Below are positions 11,506 through 23,411 of a stretch of DNA of 64,000 nucleotides, in pieces. The stretch is taken from NCBI RefSeq assembly GCF_002994745.2, contig NC_037092.1, positions 20,919,001 through 20,983,000 of the forward strand, given 5' to 3'. Positions within the stretch are counted from its first letter, which is position 1. Each line of letters opens with the position of its first letter. The position numbers and the translations under genes were made by a program. This DNA is from Rosa chinensis (taxonomy: Eukaryota; Streptophyta; Magnoliopsida; Rosales; Rosaceae). Below the pieces are notes generated by a model. That model was not told the DNA's origin and searched no databases. It was given only the letters and a program-made list of their open reading frames with translations.

Positions 11506-13491
11506 AACAAGTTTTGATGAGTGAAAAGTAGCTGACCAAGTAAAACAGTAATCAAATTTCTTAGTCACGCAACACTACTGTGGAATACTATCTTTGCCAT
11601 CGGTAATTTCACAAATGTAATATGGTCATATAGAGAGAGAATAGTTAATTTTCCCTCACATGGTTTTCTAGAAACCAGTACCAAGCGCAACAGCTACAAC
11701 ATCAATTCATCCATTTAAAATTCTCCATATCAATGTGAAAATAACAGAAATCTCCAAAAAGCATGTAAATGACACCGTTTCCATGAAACTAAATCTTAAT
11801 GGGATCCTATTAGGAAAAACATGCGTGCACACACTAGCTAACCCCAATGCATTGAGCATGATTGAGAAATGACCTTTGTCTATCTTAATGTAAATATATG
11901 CAGCCTAGCTGCGTGACATATTCTGGTGGAAGTTAGTTAATGACATATTCTGACATATTATGTGAAATCACTAATAATATTATCACAGATGACAGACCTC
12001 AATTTCAAGTAAGTAAACTTTCACATCAAAACAGCTTGCATATCACTTGCAATATCATATTCAAAACTTGAGAACTCAATAATACTCAAACATCCACCAC
12101 ATTTCTCCAGCTGCATCAATACATTCCCCTACTGTTGTTGAGAATCATTGTGAATTAACCAAAATCAAAGTTCCATCTAATTACATGGGTGGATACCAAT
12201 TTCAGAATCTCAACATCTCAAACATTTAAAAGCATCACAGAAGCCAAGCCCCGAGTTCTAAAATAACCCGAAAACAGCTTGAAGTTTTAGTCTTTTGTGT
12301 CTGTGCTAGAAGTAGAAATAAAAGGAATAAGCTTTACCTTGCTTATCTATGATGCCATGGGAAAGAAGTCGAAAGCAAAACCAGACAGAATAGAGAAGTC
12401 GGATTTAGTTTATGTCTATGTGAAGGCAGTAAAAGCGCAAAGCTTTCTCTTGAAGATACTGATTTGATCTCCAAAACTAGGAGGAGGAATGACAACCGAG
12501 GAGTGTTTATTGCTGCCCAAAACCAAAAAAGATATGTTAGTGAAGCCAAACCCTGCAAAGCTAGGTAAAGGAAGCACCAGAATAACATGAATAATGGCAT
12601 TCCAGAAGGTTGGGAACAATGGAAACGTAGTAATCACAAAAATTAGACAACCATTTATAGAAGTTAAACATTATGTTGCAATCACTCTATGCAATCGTTC
12701 GAATAGTTCCTTTATCTAAAGCACCTTCTCAGGTTCAAATTATCTTCAATTCCATGTTTGATCGAAGCTACTTAAAGAAAACTACTCGATCTGGTTTTGA
12801 TTTTCCCAAATCAACCTAACCCCCATTGATTCAGTACCCAATTACACGAATTGAAACTGAAATAGATAGAAAACTGAAATCAACCTATAATAGATACAAA
12901 ACTAAAATTGAAACCCAAATCAACCTATAATACCTCTTTTTTCAAAGAAATTGAAACTGAAATAGATATAAACTAACCCTGAATCAAATTGCCAAGCAGC
13001 CAACAATCAACGATTGAGGCTTTGATTTCGAACACGGATGAGAGGCGAGGTGAAGGCAGTCAGCGAGAGAGAACGCCTGCGGTGCTGAGGCTTCGACTTT
13101 GAACACAGAAGAGAAGGTTTCATGGCATTGTGTAATTGCTGAACGGAAGAGAGGATAGAAACCGGTATTTCAAAAATTTCATTAAACTACAGTATATACC
13201 GCTACAGTGAGAGAAACCGTCTCCAGCTTTTAAAAGCATGGGGTTGGCAGCTTCTGCTTTTCGATCAAAGAAGCGGTGGCTTCTGGAAAAAGTCCAGCAA
13301 AAGCTGGTTTACCAAACGCAGACCCTTGAGGCGCTTCTAAGCGGGGGAGCAAAAAAGCCCCCCCAAACACAGCCTAAGACTCTTGCTTCCTTAGTTCCTT
13401 ATGCTTATTAATGTTTGCTCTGCCAGCCAAGCTTTTCTTTTTGACAGTTTAGGTTTAAAGTGTTATTGTGGTTTTGTTTTGTAATTCTTTT

Positions 13492-16185
13492 TTACAGGAC
13501 CTGCCCCGGATTTTATGGTGAAATCCGAAGTGGCCTTGTGGGGCCTACCTTAAAAGAAATTCTACCAAAAATTTGGCGGAACTTCCACTAAAAGTGGACT
13601 ACCCAAAACCTGTAAAAAGACATTTACACTTCTAATATCAAACACTATTCTCAACTCCTGGAGCCACCATGCTTCCCAAATCACAAAACAATTATAATCC
13701 CACAAGTTATCAGAGTAATACTAATACGAAAGGTAAACTAGGAAAACAGAAATAAGATGAATACGCGGAAGCTGTGCTGTTGACTATGCCTTGACTCCCT
13801 CCATTTACGCCCGACCTCGGCATTTGAAACCGATTGGCCCAGGGGAAAATATCGAAAAACACATTAGCGTGAGTGGACAAAGATAAATAAATAAGATAAT
13901 TTAACCGAAGTAAAGCTTTAATACTTTCCCACATGTTATTCCTTTAAAAACCTCAATGCATGCAACAGTGATAAAACGTTTATCTTTAAATTCGAGAATC
14001 TCGCAAAAACAAGCCAGCCCTGCTGGTTAAATAAAATCGAACTAGCTCCGCCAATCAAAAATAATATAATATAAGTAGGAGAAGATGATAGCCATACGAG
14101 TGAGCCTCTCAGGCTAACGTACTCCCATACTCCCATATATACCCTTACGCCACTAAGTGCGGTGAAAAGGGTACTAGGCTTCAGAGTTACCACCACAAAG
14201 GCAACAACCCAGCGCCACAAAGGTAGATAGGCTTTCGTGATCCCATCACGTCACCACAAAGGCGGACTACATGCTAGCATGATAATATAATCACCCAAAG
14301 TATGGCATAAGAAAAACATTCGAAAACCCATAAATCCATAAGGCTTCCCCCAAAATCTCGCAAATGAAGTCATGAGTACTATTCCCAACTATACTCGGAG
14401 AATCTCATGATAAATCAAATACATCAACAACGTGTCCCACACGCCAAAAGAATATTACATAAATCTCAAAATGGACGAATAGAGTATAATATGCAATTCC
14501 GGAAATCACCTTGAAAAATAATTTGTTGAAAATCAACATAAATCATAAATTCAAAACCGAGCATAACAAATTCATATACAAAAATCATGACCGAGATAAA
14601 TCATAATCAATCTCTGAAAATCATCATTGAAAGCAAATCCACGAGATAAATCGAAATCAAATTCCAAAATCAAATCATATGCTCAAAATATAATATGATA
14701 ATTAAATAAAATATTAATTCAAGAAATAAACGCATGCATAATTATTTAAAACAAAAGTCCACTCACAGTACTATTTAGGCTACCGCGCATATGGATTTCT
14801 TTATCAAGCAGTAGCTCGGCACGTCGCTCTGTACACAATTTTATTTTGTAAACAACTATTCGCAAATTAAACTAAATACAATTCTAAAATGAAATCAAAA
14901 CTCGTTATCTTTGACCCTCCAAAATCTACAAGTTTCAAACTTCACCAACAACATCCTTTCATCAGTTCTAGCATTCTAGAATAAAAACAAGGGAAATCCA
15001 ACGGTCGGATTTTTGGAAATAAACACTTGAAACTCCGAAACTTCGTAAATTTCCAATCAATGTCAAACTTTCTCCAATTTCCACCAAATCATATCTACAA
15101 GTTCTACAACTCACAATTAATTTATCTAGCCAAAAATAGTAAACCAAAACCTGCCCGATGCACCTCCATGGGCCACCTACAGTGGCGGCGCGTGGGCCCC
15201 ATATATCGCCGGCCGACCCAAACTGGCGAACAATACCTATGCCACAATCTTCCTCTCATCAAGCCCAACATCTTTCCCAACTATGACAAAGTCTTGAAAT
15301 ACCTTGGTTGGCCGAAAATCACATTTGACAGCAAAGGGTCGACATGAATAGTGCAAAAATTCAAGGCTTCAATTCGTCCTCCACGCTTCGATTCGCTTCA
15401 AGAGACTTGGAGGGATTCAAGTGTGTCTCAAGGCGCTCCTAATGAGACCAATTTGTCGCCGATAGTAGCCAGAATCAGAAGAAATTGCCGGAAAACCCCA
15501 ATATGCTACAGTGGACTATTTTGCTTCGATCCCTTCTTTTCTGGCAAAATTGCAGTGACCCACCACTATAGGCTTGAGAGAAAGGAGTAGACGGTTCGAA
15601 CAAGACCGTGGCACGTCGTCAGGTGGCCTGACGGCGGAGAAATGTGGGAAAAATAGAGAATCCGAACAAACGGCGTTGCAGTTCTCTTCTTCTCCATCAT
15701 GTGCTTTACATAGTCCAATCCAAGTCACCAAACTACCATATAATTGAACAGGAGGAAGAGAGCTTTCCAACGATACCTGTGGTGTCAAAATTCGTCGAAG
15801 GACGGAGGAGATATGGCCGGAAGAAGGTGACTAAGTTGGGGAGAGAGAAAGAGGGAGGAGAGAGAGAAGCTCGAGTAAGTTTCCGAAATAGAAACTTACT
15901 AAAGTAACTCGCCCTTTTTATAGAAAAATTACCATAAATAACAACTTTAATTTTTCGATCATAACTTTAGCATATGAACACCGATTTAAGCATACCACGT
16001 GTTCACGAACTCGGTTTAATGTCCTCTACAACTTTCATGAAGACAATTTTCTCAAAAATTGACCTTAACAAAAAGTCAACTTTTTGATCCACTAAAAGTA
16101 TCGAAACAAAGTAAAAAGTGAAAATAATTATCGTTTACCGTCCAAATGACTAGTAAACTGATAACTTGAGATTCGGGACATAACA
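13492..16185 (-). mobile_element. Probable solo LTR (minus orientation), about 2.7 kb
   Basis: Read on the minus strand the segment starts TGTTATGTCCCGAATCTC at 16185 and ends CCTGTAA at 13492. Both sides carry CTTTT (13487-13491 and 16186-16190), a possible 5-bp TSD. However, the left copy sits in a T run and the 3' end is not a clean CA. A minus-strand TATAAAAAG lies at 15914-15922. No gag or pol motif is present inside. A long gypsy-type solo LTR is the best reading; a large non-autonomous LTR derivative is possible. Confidence 0.45.
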
Positions 16186-16398
16186 CTTTTTCTTCCATCG
16201 AAAAAAAAAACATGTTTGTATATGCGATCCATTTAATGAGTTAGCTATTTGTCTATAAATAAAAGGGGGCATTGACCTAAAGCACCAAAATAGACTAAAA
16301 TTATCCCACTTACTCCAGCAACAATTTTTATTCCCACTAACCAAATTTAATATAAAATGATAATTTTGCCCCCAACCTAATTAATAAATTACAACCAA

Positions 16399-16400
16399 TG

Positions 16401-16473
<73 letters not shown>
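16399..16473. repeat. (CT)n microsatellite
   Basis: About 75 bases of uninterrupted CT dinucleotide near the left end of MULE A. MULE B carries a CT tract at the equivalent place (24649-24700), so the tract is likely part of the family sequence. Confidence 0.95.
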
Positions 16474-16476
<3 letters not shown>

Positions 16477-16489
16477 CTCCGATCTGGGC

Positions 16490-16690
16490 TCACTATCCTC
16501 AACGAACGCGACCATGTCTACCCAGTGGCACCATCTCTTGCGTCAACTATGTAGGAGCTTCTCGAGGCTTTAGCCAAGGCTAATGCAAAGCTTTGAGAGT
16601 TCGAAATCTTCAATTCGGTTCAGATCATGCTTGATTCTGGCCCACCGGAGCTTCTAGGAAATGCCAACCTAATGGATGCCATCAGCTTTT
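16490..16690 (+). pseudogene. Coding-like stretch in MULE A, unidentified
   Basis: One plus-strand frame reads LTILNERDHVYPVAPSLAST, a stop, then ELLEALAKANAKL, a stop, then EFEIFNSVQIMLDSGPPELL. Codon usage looks protein-like despite two in-frame stops, suggesting a decayed captured exon. I do not recognise the parent gene. Confidence 0.4.
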
Positions 16691-16839
16691 TTGACTACAG
16701 GAGGCGACGTTGACCTCCTTCCTTTTTTTGACTTTCTTTGCTTCGCTTGCTTTGCAGGTACAACCTTGATTTTATGGTTCTTAAGGTCTCCACGGTTCCA
16801 GCACCCGTGTGGCATATTAAGGGTCATCATGGGTCGGGC

Positions 16840-17524
16840 TAGGGCCAGCCATACCCTAAATTTTAGGGCTTAGGGGAGGGCCGGGCCGGGCCTAGTCAAA
16901 GTCAACAAAATTTAGGGCCGGGTAGGGTCGGGTTGGAGCTTAAATATGCTAACCCTTACCCGCCTGAAAGGCCCGAGCCACTAGGGTCGGGTCGGGTAGG
17001 CCTTTCGAATAGGACCAAATAGGGCCGAAATGGGCCTTAATTTGTTTAACAAAAAGAATATACATTACTTTTATTTTTTATCTCAAAATGTAGCTCTCAA
17101 TGGTTATATAGGTAATACAAGACTCATTATTTTTTATTGATCATATTTAATATAAATATATATATATATTGGAATTAACTTATAAGTTATAACATTTATA
17201 AATATTAGTTAAGATGGCTATATTCAATTAGCTTTCTCTCTAAATCTCCCAAAATTAATTGTTGTTTAACAAAGGAAACAAAAATTAAAGAAAATAAAGC
17301 TTAGGAAATCAATTACAGAAAATAGATATGTTGTATGTTATAAACTAAAGAGAAACATATTTAAGAAATAGAAAAAATAGAAAATTATTAGGGCTTAATT
17401 GGGTGGGCTTAAAGGGCCGGACCGGGCTTGGCCCTAACGGGCCGGGCCGTAGGGTAGGGCCGGGCTTCATTTGCATGACCCTTACCCTACCCTATTTGAG
17501 AAAGGGTAGGGCCGGCCAGCCCTA
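16840..17524. mobile_element. GC-rich subterminal-repeat element, possibly hAT-like
   Basis: The left end TAGGGCCAGCC and inward-read right end TAGGGCTGGCC form an imperfect TIR. Both ends are packed with GGGCCGGGC-type repeats around an AT-rich centre. No matching 8-bp flank was found, and similar GC-rich motifs extend to about 17600. The boundary and superfamily are therefore uncertain. Confidence 0.4.
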
Positions 17525-19030
17525 ATGCAAGTTCCGGGTAGGGCTTCGGCCCTACGGGTCGAGCGGGCCTAGGGCGGGCTTAGGGCCGAAAGACTAAATG
17601 ATGAGGCCTATGGCACATGATGAACATAGTGCTTCTTCACTAGTAGTATATTTTTTGATTCCTATTTGTGCAAAGCTTTCTTTGCTTTTCTTTTGAGTTT
17701 CTTTTGGGAGTTTAATAAAATTTACAAAAGTGTCAAGGTTGGGATAGTATGGATTGGTAAAAGTGGAGTTACTGTATCATCCATAAATTTCAGATTCACT
17801 ATAAAAATTAAGAATGCAATAAGTCCTTTATCACAAATGATAATGATTATTTATTATTGATATGTGTGTATCATAGTGTTTGTATATGAGAGAGCTTATG
17901 TCCTCTGTGCAATTATGACGTTATGTCTACGGCGACACCATCAGGTTCGTCCTCGGGGTCAAGCCCCAGCCCAGCTCTCCTGCACCCACGATGTCGTTTT
18001 GCCCACCATCTCTCTTTCTTTTACTTTTTTTTTTTGGGTAAAAATGGGGGCCAAAGACTCAGAAGGAAAGAAAAAAAAAGTTTTATTATCTTCTAATAAA
18101 ATATTTATTGCGGGTTTAAAATAAATGTTTATTGCCTCCCAATTAATGTTTTGAATTGATGTAATCTCCTCATCTTTTTCTTTAATCATAGTTTTATTTA
18201 TCTAATTTTAAGGAGATTGGTTCCCATTCTGGCGATTTGAAGGTTTATTGGGGGGCAATAAAGGTGTATTGGGGAGGTAATAAACCTCTTCAGCGGCTTA
18301 TGTGATCTCTGACAACCTCTTTGGAGACCTCTGGCAAGGTTTTCAGAGTAGTCTGGCGATCCGTGACTGGATTTGGGCAACCGGTAACCATATTCTGGCG
18401 ACCGACCGCTAGTGCCTGGATTCCTGCGATTGGAATCCGGGAAGTCTCTTATGGCTTCTTTCTTTATGTGACAAAAGGGTGAGGGAAAAATTTTCTCAAA
18501 AATAACAAAAAAAAAAACTAAATTAGGTATCAGGGAACAACTTATTAGAGTAATTATGGGTTAGTGGGAAAAGAAATAAGTGAGTGGTGTAAGGGGGAAA
18601 AAATCTCTAGAATTATGGTAAGGGTGATTCTAGTTGGACCTACAAATTTGATATTTGGACCTCTATTAAACCTCTAATTCATTTTTTTGAATACTGAAAA
18701 AGCTAAGTACACCTCCTTAAATTACCAAAACACACTTGAACAATTAAATTTGTGTCTTCAACAATTTGTACGTTGTTCTTCTTTTTTATCTCTATCAATT
18801 TGACCACAAAAAATGTTGTGAGGGAGTTGCCTAGATTTTTGGTGTACTTTCAGTGGAGGAACCATAAAGTAATTCTTGGAGGGGCCGAACAAGTAGATAA
18901 TTTTAAAGATATTTTATGTTAATCCAGATCATTGTTTTTTTTGTTTTTGTTTAGAAGATTTTTTTGTTTGTTTTGCAATATGGATAGTTCTAAAAAAGAC
19001 TTTGGTTCTCAAATAAGTAATATATGTATC

Positions 19031-19575
19031 AGAAAAAGTACTGGCATATTGGAAACATCCTTCTAAAAGGCTAAATGTGATGGGTCTTTTCATTCAGAAA
19101 CGAAGAAGGGGGGTTTAGGTTTTGTTATCGGGGATTCATTTGGAGCTTGCTATCAAGGAGGGGCTAAACCCTTGACAATATTCTCTTAGCTGAGCATACC
19201 GAAGCATTAGCCTGTCAAGCTATTTTGGTGCTTGCTAGATATCATAGCTTGATGCCAATTATTTTGGAAACATATTCTATTTTGGTGCAACGTCAAGTTT
19301 CATCTGGAGCTATAAGGAATACTTCCTTATTGGAAAGACTTTATGAGGACATTGCAGAGGTATTGAACTGCTATCCAAATATTAGTATACTACATACCAG
19401 AACGGGGGTCAATCTGGTGGCTCATCTTACAGCAGATTATGCCAAGTCTTTACGGCATGAGAGCTTTTTCTTTTCTATACCTAGTTTCCTTGTAGCTGCA
19501 GTTGTAACTGAATGTAGTGCTTGTAATTCTTCCCATATTCAATAAAGTATGGCCTCATTTTACTCAAAAAAAAAT
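19031..19575 (+). mobile_element. 5'-truncated LINE with RNase H-like end, 14-bp TSD
   Basis: The insert is bounded by GTAATATATGTATC at 19017-19030 and 19576-19589. It ends with a short A-run (about 19566-19574). Its coding remnant at 19225-19545 includes LNCYPNISILHTRTGVNLVA followed by HLTADYA, the characteristic end of the LINE RNase H-like (RVT_3) domain. Upstream sequence in other frames continues the same domain with frameshifts. No reverse transcriptase core is present. It is an old truncated insertion inside element B. Confidence 0.85.
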
Positions 19576-21430
19576 GTAATATATGTATCGATTAATCTAA
19601 TTAAAAGGAGTCGATATTAGATCTTAATTAGTAATAACTACACGTAAATATTCAATGAATTTAGTTTAAAAAAATTTCAAATCAGATTGTTTTGAATTTA
19701 CTTTTGTATTGAATGATGGGGTAATGTATAGAAATTAATTGTTTTTACTTAATTGTTTTAGGTAATTATAAAATTATTTTTACTTAATTCCTTAATTTTT
19801 TTCTCTCTTTAGCCTTATTTGTCTTTTTATATGAGTTGACAAAGTCTATTAACAACTAGAAAAAAGATTGAGCACTAGTACAAAAATTGAATCAGACGAC
19901 GGCTAAAAACTGTCGTCTGATGCGGAGCTGACTGTCGTATATCTCGCTGCCGTCTGATGAAACATGATTTAGAGAACTGTCGTCTGAAGAACTCGGCATC
20001 CATGTCGACAGCATGTCGACAGGCTGTCGATAGCTTGTCGACATCATTAACTGTCGTGTGAACGTCACTCAGACGACGGGCAACTTAAGAACCCGTTGTG
20101 TGATTGTGATTCAAAAGTCTTTTTTTTTTTTTTTTTTTTTATAACTGTTGTGTGACTGTTATTCACACAACTAAAACATTGATAGCATCTGTGATCTGTA
20201 TTACTCTCACACAACAGTTTTTATTGTATGGCTGTTGTGAACATTGTGTACGTACAACAGAAAATGAAATCAAAAATCACCAAATGAACAGTAATTACCA
20301 ATACGTATCTAACTAGAAATTGTGTCCGTGCTTTGCTGCGGGACTTAAATCATGAACCAAATCAAGATACAGGCAGCAATTAGCAAAGGATAGCTGGAGG
20401 TATAAATTTTCGAAGTGATGCATCCATACAATTCAATGAGTGCAAAACAAATTTTCATAAAAAAATGCAAACTGTCTAAAAGTATGGATGCCAGTTGTTT
20501 AATGAAATTATAAATAGAATACGACATTGATATGGTTCAATGAAAATCTAAATAGAATACAACATTGATTTCATGCTGCTGTTGGTCAGCCTCAGAGTAA
20601 AACTTCTCTGCAGCAACTCTTCAAAACCTTTCTCCAACTTCTTGTTCAATGGATAAAGATAACTGAAAGAGAAAAGAAAACAGAGTAATGACATGTTAAT
20701 TATACTCAGATCAAATACAATAAAGACACTCAATATTCTGAGTAATCATGACTAATATTGTGAATTTTTGAAGAGTAGGAACAGCTGTTAATTACCGAGC
20801 ATTGTCTTTTTCTTCCAATGCATAAGCAGAGGGGTATTTTCTCATCATTCATATTATCTTAACTTGATCAAATAAATTGAACAAAATTTATAAGCTTTTA
20901 ACAGAGTAACATCAAAATCTAGACATTTTTTTAAAATGAAATCATTGAAAAGAAAACATAAAAAATGATTGGGACAGATGCAAATTTAATATTACAGTGA
21001 AAACAACATAATTTACATCAATTTGTAACCTATCCTATGTTACAAACAATGCTTACCCTTCCAATTTTTCTTCTGGACACGTATCCCATCTCTGTTATAA
21101 TTTCTCAATCCTCTTGAGCAAATGTCTTTTGACAATAGTTAGAAGAGCTAAAAAGAGGTTCCGAGCAATAGTGTAAGTGCTACAGAGATTAAAGAGAAAT
21201 GCATAGACTGACAAAAAGCAGAATTTCATTGCATGAGAACAGAACTAACCAATGTATGAACAAAAATGTATTTATGTTTCTATTCTGATTCAACTGTTTT
21301 TACATTAGCTCCTCAGAGATGTCCTTGGTTGTCCGTTGCTGAGATTGGCTAGAACTGATTGTCAGGAATTAGTTAAACTGAAGTATTTCATAAGTATTTG
21401 AGGTCTGTCATAGAGGAGTTAGCAGATTAC

Positions 21431-21515
21431 CTTCCTCACTTTTACTTTGGTATGAAGGGATATCCAAGTTCAATTGTCTGAGATTCCCAAATGTTGGCAA
21501 AGTTTGGAATGTTTT
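21431..21515 (-). pseudogene. Exon-like fragment in CACTA element, unidentified
   Basis: On the minus strand an open stretch reads KTFQTLPTFGNLRQLNLDIP and continues SYQSKSEE. It is preceded by an acceptor-like TGTACAG and followed by a donor-like G/GTAATC. It resembles a leucine-rich stretch, but I cannot name the parent gene. Confidence 0.35.
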
Positions 21516-22317
21516 CTGTACATAAAGATATAATTATGAAAGTTAAAAGGCATCAAAACATGAATTTCATGCTTTGGTATCTCAAGTCAAAATATTAATA
21601 ACCAAAAGATCAATTAGTATTATTGAAAAATTGAAAGTTGCAATAGTCTGAAACCATTAAGTCCTAAGTTCATTAGAAAATAGAGAATCAACACATTGGG
21701 ATAGAAATGATATGATCAGTATAATTGATAGTTTAACCAAAAGACATGACTAAAATCACATATGTCAAAATCATTTAACCAAACAGTCACGATTAGTATC
21801 AAGGGACATCAATAGTTTGATGTTAGTGATCAATGAAGGATCAGTGAGGCTCAGGCAAGGAGGAGGAGGTTTAATATTGAAATCAAGATCAAAATGCGAA
21901 GACTGTGAGAATGAAGCAAAAAAATAATGTGTGTACATGAGATCCAAGACCAATAATCAATTTCTTTCAGTAAAACTAATCCACCTCTCAATCACAAATG
22001 AGCCAAATCCAATAACTATGTGAACGAAATTTGACAGATTCTGAAAAAAATTAACAACATTCAATAGCAACCAATGTAACCAACAAATTACAGAGCAAAT
22101 TGTAAAAATTTGAGAAACGAAATCCATCGAATCAAATCAACCACATACCGTGCAACCCACATATATTAACTGAAAACCAAAATTCAGAAATGATCTAAAA
22201 TAAAAACCCATGATCAATCAAATGCATAAACTTTGAGAACTCAGATACCAAACAATCAAACATAATGACTCAAATGAACAAAAATCAAATGGGCAAAAAC
22301 TAAAATAGAATATAGAC

Positions 22318-22578
22318 CTCCTTGTAAGCTGGGTTTTTGGGTTTAAAGCCATCAGCACCATATATGCCCAACCCAAAAGCTGCCATTCCTGTGTATCACA
22401 AAATCACAAATTGGGTTTTCTCAGATTGATACAAAATCACCAGACAAACACAATTTGATACAAAAGTCTTCACAAAACAGAGAATAAAAATGATAACTTT
22501 TCTAGTATGAGAAAAGAATCAAGAAGATGAGGTAGTACCAGAGACTGCAGCTAATTTGTGCCATAGTATAGGATTCAT
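22318..22578 (-). pseudogene. Captured TMEM256/DUF423-like fragment, exons 1-2
   Basis: From an ATG at 22576-22578 the minus strand reads MNPILWHKLAAVSG up to a GT donor at 22538. A second exon (22388-22318) follows an ACAG acceptor and reads MAAFGLGIYGADGFKPKNPA then YKE, ending before a GT. This matches the N terminus of plant TMEM256-homolog (DUF423) membrane proteins, with the intron in place. Later exons are missing. Retention of the intron argues for DNA-level capture rather than retroposition. Confidence 0.8.
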
Positions 22579-23099
22579 TGTTGTTTCTTCCCTTGCTTGG
22601 TTTCCTTTCGGAGATTTGATACAAACCACCAAATAAAAACCTGCAAATTGAAATCCAATACACATCCCACATTAGGATAAGAGAACAATTCAAAATTGAA
22701 AAAAAAAAAAAACCAACAATTGGGAATTTGGGACTGTGATCAAAATCCGAATCCCTCTCCCACTTCTTTCTTTGTGTACCTCTCCGATCACTGTCGTGAT
22801 GAAGAGTAACTGACCTCTGCACTAAATAAACCAAAGAATTCAGATAAACAAAGATCACAAAAGGTTCCAACATCTTCTCGAACAACTCTAGTGCACTTGT
22901 TTACTCATCTTATTCAACAAAGATATAAACTTTACCCCAATATCAGTAACCCAACCTAAATTAAACAAACAAAACCTAAAACTCGCCTCAATTCAGAACC
23001 CAGTACCAATCGAAACAAACCCCAAAGCAGTCGAATTGAAATTTCCAGAACCAATTACTAGGGTTAGGGTTAAGGATTCAAAAAATTGAACTTTCAATT

Positions 23100-23240
23100 A
23101 GAAATAGAAGTGCACCTCTGGAATTGAGCTCGACTCTCTGGGCCTCGAGTTGATTGAGATTGTGGGTCTTCTGGGGGACCTGGAGCTGGAGCTCGTGAAT
23201 GTGTTGGAGATAGTACGGTCGAAGCCCTTCGCCGAGTTTG
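23100..23240 (-). pseudogene. Captured RPT6 (26S proteasome ATPase) N-terminal fragment
   Basis: One minus-strand frame reads GEGLRPYYLQHIHELQ, then LQVPQKTHNLNQLEAQRVEL and NSR. This corresponds to the N-terminal coiled-coil segment of proteasome regulatory ATPase subunit RPT6. The AAA+ domain is absent. The fragment directly abuts an SGT1 fragment in the same orientation but in another frame, producing a chimeric stretch inside the CACTA element. Confidence 0.85.
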
Positions 23241-23244
23241 GAGG

Positions 23245-23411
23245 GGGTTTGTTACCGGTGAGATTGTTGGATTTGATGTTAGCCTGAGCGCAGTCGGAGT
23301 AGAGCTCGGAGTTGTTGGGGTCGTGGCGATGGCCTGTGTGTAGAGGTTAACGGCGAGCTCAAAGTGGTCATCGATGAAGGCCTTCATTATTTCCCAGATC
23401 GAATAACCCAT
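23245..23411 (-). pseudogene. Captured SGT1 N-terminal TPR fragment
   Basis: The minus strand reads KAFIDDHFELAVNLYTQAIA and, after a one-base frame change, PNNSELYSDCAQANIKSNNL. This is the first TPR repeat of the plant co-chaperone SGT1 (a partner of HSP90/RAR1 in immunity). The rest of the TPR, the CS and the SGS domains are missing. The fragment lies within the CACTA element, just beside the RPT6 fragment. It is a non-functional gene piece. Confidence 0.85.

Larger units (their letters stand above)
10506..13374. mobile_element. PIF/Harbinger-like non-autonomous element with TAA TSD
   Basis: The ends are GGCTATGTTTGG on the left and, read inward from the right, GGCTGTGTTTGG. Each is flanked by TAA (10503-10505 and 13375-13377), matching the three-base target duplication of PIF/Harbinger elements. 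Subterminal regions also share inverted similarity, for example GTTTGGTAAAC near both ends. No transposase was recognised, so the element is probably mobilised in trans. It carries a minus-strand fragment of a class III peroxidase gene near its left end. Confidence 0.75.

Noticed and set aside
16398..16583. ORF made of serine/leucine repeats
   Set aside because: It is translation of a (CT)n microsatellite.
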